NCBI GenBank assembly: GCA_030789695.1
Contig: CM061141.1
Location: 279,069,871 to 279,133,870 of the forward strand
Length of the DNA stretch: 64,000 bases
Origin: Scilla litardierei
Taxonomy: Eukaryota > Streptophyta > Magnoliopsida > Asparagales > Asparagaceae
Direction: 5' to 3'
The stretch's first letter is position 1. Each line of letters opens with the position of its first letter. The notes under the pieces were generated by a model. That model had not been told where the DNA came from, did no database searches, and saw only the letters and a program-made list of their open reading frames with translations. Both the position numbers and the translations under genes were made by a program. Shown here piece after piece: positions 19,675-30,112 of this stretch.

Positions 19675-22495
19675 TGTCACGCCCCGCTTCCCAAAAACGT
19701 GGAGGCGAAGCGTGAGAAGGTCCGCTCAGACTTGAAGCTACAAAGCCGCAAGTCCGATAAGCGTCAATCACTTTAAACTGCAGGTCCTTGCAACGCGAAA
19801 CGAAACAAAGATAATAATAACGAAAGAGACAAAAAGAACATCTCAGAATATCCATAATAATAAATCTCAACAACGCAGAAAAGCCACCAGGCTACAAATA
19901 AAAGAGTCTAAAAAGAGGCCTAGCATGGCCAACAAAAGTACGAAAACAAGGAAAAGGTGCAAGCACCGACATCTAACAGCAACCTAAAGCAAAGCAAGTA
20001 AAATCAGTCTCTAAGACTGGTCTCCGGTGTCCTCGAACTCCTCAACGAACGTAGGCTCGGGCTCAACGTCAGCAAACACCTCGTCCTCAGCAACCGTCTC
20101 TGGCTCAGGGTCTAACATGTGGCACCCAAAAGAGCAAGGGGCACATGTCAGCAAGTCTGGAAGACTTGTGCAAGTGAAACTGAAAGGTGGTAAAAGTAAA
20201 GCAACCTAGCAGTTCTAGCATGATGCAATGACATGGCAGTTTAAAGAAATGAGTGCAACAAGTAGGGTAAAGTAAAGTAAAGTACGAGCATGGCATGACA
20301 TTCACAAGACAAGTACAAGACAAGAAAAGTAAGCACCTCGTGCACAGAGATTCCGTCTTTTGGCTAGAGTGGCTGCGCGGGCCAACTCCTAAGCTCAAGC
20401 GAACGTTTATCCCTACCCCTCCACGTGTGTCGAGCCAGGGCCTTACCCCCGAACGGTAATGCTCGCTTCTGGACCACGAGCCAGGAAGTGTGTAAACAAG
20501 TATGGCGTAGGGGTGCACCTAGCCCGGGACAAGCAAGTACAAGTATGTAGCGTGTGCTACGAATGCAACATTCAATGCATGGATGACATGACATGGCAGT
20601 TAAAGTAAAGCGTACAGGTAAGGAAAGTAAACGTGACAGTTTAGCATGCATGAACAACAATTTTAAGGGGTTGGATCTAGCTTCGTTGTCAAGCTAGATC
20701 ATTTAGGTGACGGATCTAGTTTCGTTGTCAAACTAGATCAAGTAGGCGTCTAGCCAGCTATCATTTCACTGACTAGTCTCTTTTACGCTAAAAGCAAGTA
20801 AGTGGCCTAAAAACATGGCCCTACACAAAGTTGGCAAGTTTCACTTGCCTGCAACTATCACGTCAAGAAAACACCGTCCAACGAGTCCAAAGTCACGATT
20901 CCTACGTGCACAAGTCCACCGGCCTACATCCGTTTTATTAATCTTGATTAGTGGATTCTAAACATTTAAAATACTTTAAAATACTGATTTTAGTCTTGAT
21001 TAGCATGCAATTGGGTTGGGGGTCCTAGGGGTGGCAAAACGTTACCTCAACACGACGCGAAAGCTACACCGGCGTCGGGTAGCGACGCCGGGGGTTGGAA
21101 TAAGAGAACGCGCTCCAAGTCCTGTTTCCAAAATAGATTCCTCGCTGGAAAATCAGAGAAAATATCCCGGGCGACGATTCCAAATTCCAAAGCTCGTACG
21201 TGCGACGACGGGCTACGACGTGCGACGACGTCGTACGCGGCAAGTCGTCGAAGAGAACGTACCAAAGTGGGGCCCACAGTAGTCCTAGGGACCTTTGGGG
21301 AACCCACAATAACTCCGGAGAACTTGGGGGGCCCACGGAGGCAAGCGGTGCGACGGATGCGGGGTTGCGACAAGTGGCCGTCGGTCGTACAGCTTCGGTG
21401 CGGGGATCTCCTTCGGTCAGACACTAGGGAACGGCTGTTGCAACGTTTGGGGGTCGGTCACGGCCTTGGTGCGGTCGTTTCCCTCGGTCAGACACGGTGG
21501 AGGCCTCGGTCAGGCGCTTGGGTGCGGGGTTGCAGCGTTGCAGCGATCGGGCGCTCGGTCACAGCGGGCGGGGCCTTCGGTCGGGCACGGAGCGGAGCGG
21601 GGCGACAGAGCGGGCGACAAGCGGGTCGGTGCGGTGCGGAGGGTCGGGCGGTTCTCTCGGTCTGACCGAGAGGCCCTATCGGTCAAGCGGGGGAACGAAG
21701 CGGCGGGGTTGGTGCTGCGGTGCGGAGCGACGAGAAAGCGGGCGGGGCGAGCCGGTCAGAGCGGGTGGATGCGGGGGATTTCCTCGGTCGTGCGGGGTGC
21801 TGAACGTCGCAACGTTGCGACGATTCGTCGCAACGTCCAAGATGACTTTGGAAGAGGCTAGGGCTAATTTCTTTGGAAAAATAGGACTTGCTAGGGGTTG
21901 CTTATATAGTATAGGGGGGGTTGACTTGGTCTAGGGCTAAATCTAATAGGATTAGAATTCAAAAAGATTTGAAATTTGAATTTAAACTTCTCCAACCCAA
22001 TCTAGGATTTGACCTGGTCCAAATGAGCTGGAAATTGGCTCAAAAATTCCTTAAAACGTTTAAAACTCAAATAAATTTTATTTGGCCGAAATTAATTGAA
22101 AAATAAATTATTAAAAATAATATAAAACTTGTAAAAATTATAAAAGTGGTCAAATAAACTCCAAAAATTATAAAATAAATATCGTGGTGTTCGTGGCGAC
22201 GAATGTGAGCTAACTAAGAAGACGGATCTCAAATTCGACGTCGGACGACGAAACTAAAAATAGAAACGTCTCCCGTCAAAAGTGAAAATCGTCACGTCTC
22301 ATCGAGTGAGTTTAAATTGTGGGAAAACGACTCGAGAAGTGTCGTTTCAAGGTAGTGCCACTATTTAATACTCTCAGAGACGTTCGCAACGGCATATCAC
22401 ACAAGAGTGTTCACAATCAAATAAAGTCTAAAATAAACACGTGTACGGCCAAAAGCACGTGCACGAACAACGCACAACGAAAAGTGGTCGTTACA
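19675..22495 (-). repeat. E2 3' LTR (complete)
   Basis: 2,821 bp. A GC-rich CG-dense part (about 21050-21840) has many TCGGTC words and a 25-bp near-perfect palindrome at 21812-21836 (12-bp arms). On the minus strand a TATA box of the form CTATATAAGC lies near 21905. The right end TTACA abuts a minus-strand PPT (22496-22510, AAGGTGGGGAGGA within it). Confidence 0.9.
20674..20739. repeat. Pair of covarying hairpins in the E2 LTR
   Basis: Two hairpins 39 bp apart share the loop CGTTGTC. Their stems are GATCTAGCTT (20674-20683) with its complement (20691-20700), and GATCTAGTTT (20713-20722) with its complement (20730-20739). The one stem difference is compensated on the other arm. The pair is repeated at 26040-26105 in the other LTR. 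Confidence 0.8.
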
Positions 22496-23784
22496 TCCTC
22501 CCCACCTTAGAATAAAGTCCGTCCTCGGACTTTCTAATATAACTAGTCGCTCTAGTAACTACCCCAATCAAGCCATATAATAATTTAACCAGGTTTATTC
22601 ATTTCAAGTGCTTATATATGCACTAGATAGTCAAACGTTAATACCACTAACACGTGTATATATACATTCACATACGTCGTATACTTATACCTATTATTAT
22701 TATCACACCTAGACTACATATAGTTTCACCAGCACATTGCTTCAACCATTATAAGTATCCCCTAATTACCTACAGCCTCTTAAGTACTTCTACTCTAAAT
22801 CTCACAGGCATCCTTAGTATGGTATAGCTACCCACACACCAAACTATAACTACTAACATACAAACAACTTCACACATCATGAATAACTCCGAATATATAT
22901 AACACTCAATAAGCAACCATTAATATACCATGGAGGGTACGCTCATTCAAGCCAACATATGCGGAATTTGAAAACCGTTCGTACTTCAAAAGTTGAAATC
23001 CTCGTTTGGAAGAAATATTTGGAGATCGATAAGACGTGTTGTTTCAAAATAGGTTTGGGTCGAATATTCATAATAAGAGAAAATGGTCCATTGGTTTTAA
23101 AGAATCATTAAAAGAGGAAGTAAAATCATTTACACGAATATTGAAGGCGTAGTTTAGAAAATATTATACGGCGGTAATTTAATATAATGTTTGCGAAAGT
23201 CAAAGAAGGAAATCAAGTAACGGAAGAATTTAAACTCATGTTAAATGCCTTCAAAACTTTTAGGTCATGGAAAATTTTAAAATAATCAATATTGAAGCTG
23301 CTTTTCAAGGGAACCAGGGTTTGCAAAAATTCAAAACTGGTTTACACAAAATGCTTGCAGAAGATTCAAAATTTTGCAACGGAGAGTTTCAAAAATTGAT
23401 GACGATAGTCATGAGCGATCTCGGGAATCGGGGCAAGGGAAACAGTCAGATGTTCAAAACATACATACACCTAGGATATGAATCAGGGGGATCTACGGGG
23501 AAACTCCTACGGTCGCCCAACTGAAGCTTAGGACTTGGCGCTTGGTCTTTCTAAAGGAGCTAGGCGATAATGGAATGCGCTCAGCTCGGTCCATAATCGA
23601 TGAACCCAAACGAACGACTAAAGGAATTCTAGAAGTCTGGTATGGTCAGGGGTAGGCAAGGACCACTAAAGTAACTCCTATGACGATTAAATCGATTCCC
23701 AGCAAGGACTCTAATTACCAGCCTAACAGTCAACCTTATTTGCAAACAATCATATGCAAGCATAATTTAACAAGTCAGGACTAA
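22496..23784 (-). other. E2 internal region downstream of gag
   Basis: About 1.3 kb between the end of gag and the 3' LTR where pol would be expected. No reverse transcriptase, RNase H or integrase motif is seen in any frame. The PPT is at its left edge. The short plus-strand open frame 23267-23524 has no recognised domain. Confidence 0.6.
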
Positions 23785-24894
23785 CTAAGGGAAGAAACAA
23801 CTAGATCGAGAGTTACCTGCGATAACCTCATCCACAGTCTCGCCCTCCACTGCCGTCATCAGGTAAGCCTGCCTCCTCGGCTGCACGGCCTGCTGAAAGG
23901 CCTGCCTCTGCGGAGGAAGAGGCGCTCCACGACCTGCAGGTGCAGGTGCTCTCTGTTGCAACGGCTGTGCGGCAACAGGATCCTTCCAAGGTATCTTAGA
24001 GCTCGGGCAGTCCTTCACAGCATGAGTAGGATCTCCACAAACTAGGCACTGTCCCAACATCTTCCTACACTGATCCTTGAAATGCCCGGTCTTGCCACAG
24101 AAATGGCAAGTCTTCACAATAGGCCCACCTGGCCTCTTGAACTGCACTGGCTGGGTAGGCTTGACCCCAGGCCTAGACGGCTCCATAGGCCTCTTCCCAG
24201 CTCCAGAAATCAGTCCTCTCTTCTGCTTTGCAATCTTCTCCTGTCTCCGAGCAGCTACCAGCAACTTCTGATACGACTCCATGTCCGACGTAGACACCAG
24301 ACTCTGCAAGTCTAGAGAAAGACCCTGCAGAAACTTCTGAGCCTTCTCCTCAGCATCCTCTACCATCTTTGGCGCGAAGCGGCTCAATCTAGTAAATTCC
24401 TGGTGGTACTGGTCCACCGTCAGACTCCCTTGCTTCAGCTCAATGAAGCGCTGCACCATCTCCCTCCTAGCAGCCTTCGGAAAGTACTCCTCATCGAATC
24501 TAGACTTGAAAGTAGCCCAAGGTATAGGGCTCACCAACAACTCCTCCTCGGCATCCCACCAATTTCGGGCATTATCCTTCAGCTGCCTCTTCACCAGATC
24601 AACCCATCCAGCCGGGTTGACCTTCGACATCTTCAGATTATCCTCGGTGTTCCTGATCCACTCCTCTGCAGCCAACGGTCCTTCAGATCCATCAAAGTAC
24701 GTCGGGCCCAGCTCCCGGAACTGCTTCGCTCCTGGCTCATGGCGAGGAGCACTCTGAGTGTTCTGGAGCATGCCCTGCTGTACCTGCATCATCTGATGCA
24801 TCATCCTCATGATCTCAGCATTGGTGGGCTCTCTATCAGGTACCTCAGCACGATTGGGCCCACTGCCAGATCGGGTCTGTCGTCGTCCAGCCAT
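23785..24894 (-). CDS. gag: E2 Gag (369 codons)
   Basis: Ty3/gypsy Gag of the kind found in plant chromoviruses. The N-terminal part is glutamine/methionine-rich. The retrotransposon gag domain spans residues about 75-215, including FDGSEGPLAAEEWI and the WWDAEEEL and FIELKQGSLTVDQYHQEFTRL motifs. Two zinc knuckles follow (CHFCGKTGHFKDQC and CLVCGDPTHAVKDC, residues about 272-305), then a proline/glutamine-rich linker. The frame ends a few residues after TVDEVIAG, where a chromovirus protease would begin, so the protein is cut off at the Gag-protease border. No internal stop is present. Confidence 0.9.
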   Translation of the reverse strand: MAGRRQTRSGSGPNRAEVPDREPTNAEIMRMMHQMMQVQQGMLQNTQSAPRHEPGAKQFRELGPTYFDGSEGPLAAEEWIRNTEDNLKMSKVNPAGWVDLVKRQLKDNARNWWDAEEELLVSPIPWATFKSRFDEEYFPKAARREMVQRFIELKQGSLTVDQYHQEFTRLSRFAPKMVEDAEEKAQKFLQGLSLDLQSLVSTSDMESYQKLLVAARRQEKIAKQKRGLISGAGKRPMEPSRPGVKPTQPVQFKRPGGPIVKTCHFCGKTGHFKDQCRKMLGQCLVCGDPTHAVKDCPSSKIPWKDPVAAQPLQQRAPAPAGRGAPLPPQRQAFQQAVQPRRQAYLMTAVEGETVDEVIAGNSRSSCFFP

Positions 24895-25042
24895 CTAATG
24901 ACGTGGAAAACGAGCAAACAAATTAGACTCAAAGCTTAATGACTTGGATGTTGCAATTTATTTAATGGATATTCCGTTTATTATCGTTGTTCCGTTAGTT
25001 CGCAATTGCAAGACTGGACCTGCATGGGCCACCAACAAAACC

Positions 25043-27734
25043 TGTCACGCCCCGCTTCCCAAAAACGTGGAGGCGAAGCGTGAGAAGGTCGCTCAGACTT
25101 GAAGCTACAAAGCCGCAAGTCCGATAAGCGTCAATCACTTTAAACTGCAGGTCCTTGCAACGCGAAACGAAACAAAGATAATAATAACGAAAGAGACAAA
25201 AAGAACATCTCAGAATATCCATAATAATAAATCTCAACAACGCAGAAAAGCCACCAGGCTACAAATAAAAGAGTCTAAAAAGAGGCCTAGCATGGCCAAC
25301 AAAAGTACGAAAACAAGGAAAAGGTGCAAGCACCGACATCTAACAGCAACCTAAAGCAAAGCAAGTAAAATCAGTCTCTAGACTGGTCTCCGGTGTCCTC
25401 GAACTCCTCAACGAACGTAGGCTCGGGCTCAACGTCAGCAAACACCTCGTCCTCAGCAACCGTCTCTGGCTCAGGGTCTAACATGTGGCACCCAAAAGAG
25501 TAAGGGGCACATGTCAGCAAGTCTGGAAGACTTGTGCAAGTGAAACTGAAAGGTGGTAAAAGTAAAGCAACCTAGCAGTTCTAGCATGATGCAATGACAT
25601 GGCAGTTTAAAGAAATGAGTGCAACAAGTAGGGTAAAGTAAAGTAAAGTACGAGCATGGCATGACATTCACAAGACAAGTACAAGACAAGAAAAGTAAGC
25701 ACCTCGTGCACAGAGATTCCGTCTTTTGGCTAGAGTGGCTGCGCGTGCCAACTCCTAAGCTCAAGCGAACGTTTATCCCTACCCCTCCACGTGTGTCGAG
25801 CCAGGGCCTTACCCCCGAACGGTAATGCTCGCTTCTGGACCACGAGCCAGGAAGTGTGTAAACAAGTATGGCGTAGGGGTGCACCTAGCCCGGGACAAGC
25901 AAGTACAAGTATGTAGCGTGTGCTACGAATGCAACATTCAATGCATGGATGACATGACATGGCAGTTAAAGTAAAGCGTACAGGTAAGGAAAGTAAACGT
26001 GACAGTTTAGCATGCATGAACAACAATTTTAAGGGGTTGGATCTAGCTTCGTTGTCAAGCTAGATCATTTAGGTGACGGATCTAGTTTCGTTGTCAAACT
26101 AGATCAAGTAGGCGTCTAGCCAGCTATCATTTCACTGACTAGTCTCTTTTACGCTAAAAGCAAGTAAGTGGCCTAAAAACATGGCCATACACAAAAGTTG
26201 GCAAGTTTCACTTGCCTGCAACTATCACGTCAAGAAAACACCGTCCAACGAGTCCAAAGTCACGATTCCTACGTGCACAAGTCCACCGGCCTACATCCGT
26301 TTTATTAATCTTGATTAGTGGATTCTAAAACATTTAAAATACTTTAAAATACTGATTTTTAGTCTTGATTAGCATGCAATTGGGTTGGGGGTCCTAGGGG
26401 TGCAAAACGTTACCTCAACACGACGCGAAAGCTACACCGGCGTCGGGTAGCGACGCCGGGGGTTGGAATAAGAGAACGCGCTCCAAGTCCTGTTTCCAAA
26501 ATAGATTCCTCGCTGGAAAATCAGAGAAAATATCCCGGGCGACGATTCCAAATTCCAAAGCTCGTACGTGCGACGACGGCTACGACGTGCGACGACGTCG
26601 GTACGCGGCAAGTCGTCGAAGAGAACGTACCAAAGTGGGGCCCACAGTAGTCCTAGGGACCTTTGGGGAACCCACAATAACTCCGGAGAACTTGGGGGGC
26701 CCACGGAGGCAAGCGGTGCGACGGATGCGGGGTTGCGACAAGTGGCCGTCGGTCGTACAGCTTCGGTGCGGGGATCTCCTTCGGTCAGACACTAGGGAAC
26801 GGCTGTTGCAACGTTTGGGGGTCGGTCACGGCCTTGGTGCGGTCGTTTCCCTCGGTCAGACACGGTGGAGGCCTCGGTCAGGCGCTTGGGTGCGGGGGTT
26901 GCAGCGTTGCAGCGATCGGGCGCTCGGTCACAGCGGGCGGGGCCTTCGGTCGGGCACGGAGCGGAGCGGGGCGACAGAGCGGGCGACAAGCGGGTCGGTG
27001 CGGTGCGGAGGGTCGGGCGGTTCTCTCGGTCTGACCGAGAGGCCCTATCGGTCAAGCGGGGGAACGAAGCGGCGGGGTTGGCGCTGCGGTGCGGAGCGAC
27101 GAGAAAGCGGACGGGGCGACCGGTCAGAGCGGGTGGATGCGGGGGATTTCCTCGGTCCGTGCGGGGTGCTGAACGTCGCAACGTTGCGACGATTCGTCGC
27201 AACGTCCAAGATGACTTTGGAAGAGGCTAGGGCTAATTTCTTTGGAAAAATAGGACTTGCTAGGGGTTGCTTATATAGTATAGGGGGGGTTGACTTGGTC
27301 TAGGGCTAAATCTAATAGGATTAGAATTCAAAAAGATTTGAAATTTGAATTAAACTTCTCCAACCCAATCTAGGATTTGACCTGGTCCAAATGAGCTGGA
27401 AATTGGCTCAAAAATTCCTTAAAACGTTTAAAACTCAAATAAATTTTATTTGGCCGAAATTAATTGAAAATAAATTATTAAAAATAATATAAAACTTGTA
27501 AAAATTATAAAAGTGGTCAAATAAACTCCAAAAATTATAAAATAAATATCGTGGTGTTCGTGGCGACGAATGTGAGCTAACTAAGAAGACGGATCTCAAA
27601 TTCGACGTCGGACGACGAAACTAAAAATAGAAACGTCTCCCGTCAAAAGTGAAAATCGTCACGTCTCATCGAGTGAGTTTAAATTGTGGGAAAACGACTC
27701 GAGAAGTGTCGTTTCAAGGTAGTGCCACTATTTA
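25043..27734 (-). repeat. E2 5' LTR, outer 126 bp missing
   Basis: Matches 19675-22369 almost base for base, including the hairpin pair (26040-26105), the TCGGTC-rich GC segment, the 25-bp palindrome (27181-27205) and the minus-strand TATA near 27268. It stops within ACTATTTAAT, 126 bp short of the LTR end seen at 22495. The PBS should lie just left of 25043 on the minus strand, but I could not match it to a tRNA with confidence. Confidence 0.88.
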
Positions 27735-27765
27735 ATCCCTGAGGATGACTCTGGCCATAGGGAAC
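27735..27765 (+). repeat. 31-bp duplication of third-ORF sequence flanking E2
   Basis: Identical to 19644-19674. LTR elements normally duplicate about 5 bp. The join to the LTR falls in shared AT/TTTA bases (LTR TTTAAT, target TTTAT), a microhomology junction. Confidence 0.9.
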
Positions 27766-29153
27766 CTACTCCTCCACTTCGTCCTAGGACTCGCCAGCCT
27801 AAGGGAAAGGGCCCAATGCCAGCGGGTGGTGTTGACATATCGTTGTGTCGCGATGACCCTATGTGTCTAGCGGCCTACAACCGTATTGAACACTGCCCGA
27901 TGCTATTGGAGCACTATGTTCAGTTTTCAGATTTCCTTGGCTTAGCTGATCTTCTCTCCTATAGTGGCCTATTGGATTATCTTCGCTATGACCCCAAGGC
28001 GAATCCCAGACCTTATCCTCGCCTGGTCAAATTATTCTATGTCAATCGTGTTCGGGGCCTGTATGATGAGAGTCACTCCATCGAGACTACTGTCTTAGGA
28101 ACTCCTATAGTTCTCACGGCAGATATCTTGGGGGAGATACTTGGTTGTTCGTCGTCTGGTCTCCTTCCGTCGGATATTTCTGTTGATGATATCTCTTCCT
28201 TGGATCAGTCCATTCTTTCTGATATCTTCCATATGATCCCTCCTACCCTCATTGGTGTTCCTTCGAAGTCGTTCAAACCTAATGCATGGGTGCTTAATCT
28301 CATTCTGAAGTCGTGCTTGCTTCCCAAGTACGGCTCATCTTCTCTGCCATCCCAGCCTTTTCTCAAGCTGATTTACGCTCTTTTCTTGGGATGCGAGATT
28401 AATTGGGCTCGCGTTATACTCGATAAGATGGACTCTTTCGAGTGTATTCACAAGACCAATAAATCTGCGCATATCCCTTACCCGTGTCTGTTGACCCTGG
28501 TTTTCCGTCATTTCCGTGTTCCTCTCCCTCCTGACGATGAGCGTCCTTTGGGTCCTCCTCTGAACGCGACGGCCGTTAAGAAATCTCTTGCGGCGCTTCG
28601 TCATGTGCAGAGGTCGACCACATCTGCTTCCCAGGCCACTCCCTCAGCTGTTGCTGCCCCCACTCCTCCTGCTACATTAGATGATGTCGTACGCCTTCTT
28701 CGTCGGCACGAGTCGCGTTTGGCTCGTACCGAGGAGGTCGTCTGCCGTATGGCTCGTATGATGGGCATTGATCTTCCTCCTTCCGTTTCTGAGGCCGAGG
28801 AGATGGACGATGAGGAGATTGATGATCTTGTCACTTCCTTAGCTCGTGGCGATGAGGCCACTGCTGCTGCTGCTGCTACCACTTCTGCTCCTGGAGTTGG
28901 CACCACTTCCGGTGCTCCAGAGCCTTCTGCTTCAGTAGTTCAGCCTTCTGAGGCTGCTGTTGATCCTGTTGACGAGCCTGCTCCTATCTTACCTGCTGTT
29001 ACTCCTGTTGAGACCCCAGCTGTTGAGCCCGTCGTCGTTTCCACACCTGCCCCGACGATCCCGTCTGTTGACACGCCTCTCCTTCCTGCAGAGCCTGAGT
29101 CCACTCTGTCAACTGGACCCACAGAGAATGCAGATCCAGCCACTTCCTCGTGA
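27765..29153 (+). pseudogene. E1 third ORF, C-terminal part (putative plant transposon-type domain)
   Basis: Continues the frame interrupted at 19674. Without E2 the product would be about 550 residues. The central part (about 27860-28600) contains RLVKLFYVNRVRGL, VLGTPIVLTADILGEILG and a hydrophobic FLKLIYALFLG stretch. It resembles the 'putative plant transposon protein' domain found in many plant element-associated proteins; this match is from memory and unverified. A short region around DDVVRLLRRHESRLARTEEV is heptad-like. The tail (from about 28860) is low-complexity alanine/proline/threonine/serine. It occupies the position of the envelope-like ORF of Sireviruses, but I see no signal peptide, and the N-terminus has nuclear-type basic clusters. 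Confidence 0.7.
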
Positions 29154-30098
29154 TCGTCAGTTTCGAGGACTCTCCACTGCTCATTGGATGATATATCTTA
29201 TTGAGAGTATTTTTTTTGGTTAGGATGGAGTTTGGGTGTTCTTTTGATGTATTTTGATATGTTGGTTTGTCGGTGTATGTGTTGTATTTTATTTTGGATG
29301 TTGATGATGGTGTTATGATGATGATGATGTATCTTTTGATGTTTATATCTATGGTATGTTGTATTCGATGTCCTCGATGTGATATCTTTTTGGATGTACT
29401 CCTGATGTTTCTATATATATATACATCGATGTTCACTTTGTTTTTCTTCGTAGTGCACATTAATTCTCATTCAATGTCCATGCTATGTGAAATCGTCGCT
29501 CGACGATTGAAAAACTTGGTTAAATAGATTGAAATTCTATAATTGTATAGAATTGTTTTCCATGCACCAATTTAACCAAGAATATTGAATATTGAAGAGT
29601 ATGTTTCTTTATTCAAGAAACGAATAATTATTTGGTATTTTTGATGATTTTGATTATCGCTTTTTGATAATGGACAATTTGGCACACCTTGATTTGATTT
29701 CATCACTTTTCCCTTGGTGTCAATTAGTTCCATCGTCATTGTCTACGACTCCCGATGTTGAATTTTCCATTTCCTAGTTGTTGTCGTTGTATGCCCCCCA
29801 TTTTTGGGATAATGCCAAAGGGGGAGAGATAATGATAATAAATAGGGCAAATGAAAATTTAACTCAATTTCCATGAATCTAGTTTGATATGTTAGATTCA
29901 GGGGGAGTTAAGATATATATAAGGATTTTCATAATCCTATATTTCAAAAATCGATTCTCTTTATTTATCTTACTCGTCTGATTGATGCAATTCATATATA
30001 TTCATTTTGGAATTAACGTGTCATCAATGCAGGGGGAGTAAGTATTTTTTATTTGAATCATTATTTTTGATTATTATTTATGTTGGTTTGTCATCACC
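29154..30098 (+). other. E1 3' untranslated region with repeated PPT-like tracts
   Basis: AT-rich noncoding region. Purine tracts like the real PPT recur at about 29815-29828 (CCAAAGGGGGAGAG), 29900-29909 and 30031-30039 (CAGGGGGAGT types). Multiple PPT copies are, to my knowledge, a recognised Sirevirus trait. Confidence 0.7.
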
Positions 30099-30112
30099 AA
30101 AAAGGGGGAGAA
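30099..30112 (+). promoter_or_regulatory. E1 polypurine tract
   Basis: AAAAAGGGGGAGAA directly against the 3' LTR start at 30113; primes second-strand synthesis in LTR elements. Confidence 0.9.

Larger units (their letters stand above)
19675..27734 (-). mobile_element. E2: gag-only Ty3/gypsy (chromovirus-type) element with a truncated 5' LTR
   Basis: Minus-strand element inserted in the third ORF of E1. The 3' LTR is 19675-22495 (TGTCACGCCCC...GTTACA). The 5' LTR (25043-27734) lacks the last 126 bp of the repeat at its outer end. The interior (22496-25042) encodes a gag with zinc knuckles and only the first codons towards a protease; no reverse transcriptase or integrase is present. Instead of a 5-bp target duplication, 31 bp are duplicated (19644-19674 and 27735-27765). 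The two LTRs are almost identical, so the insertion is recent. Confidence 0.88.

Noticed and set aside
21016..21934. Overlapping open frames on both strands in the GC-rich part of the E2 LTR (also 26432-27303)
   Set aside because: High GC removes stop codons; frames are not kept between the two LTR copies, which differ by frame-changing indels.
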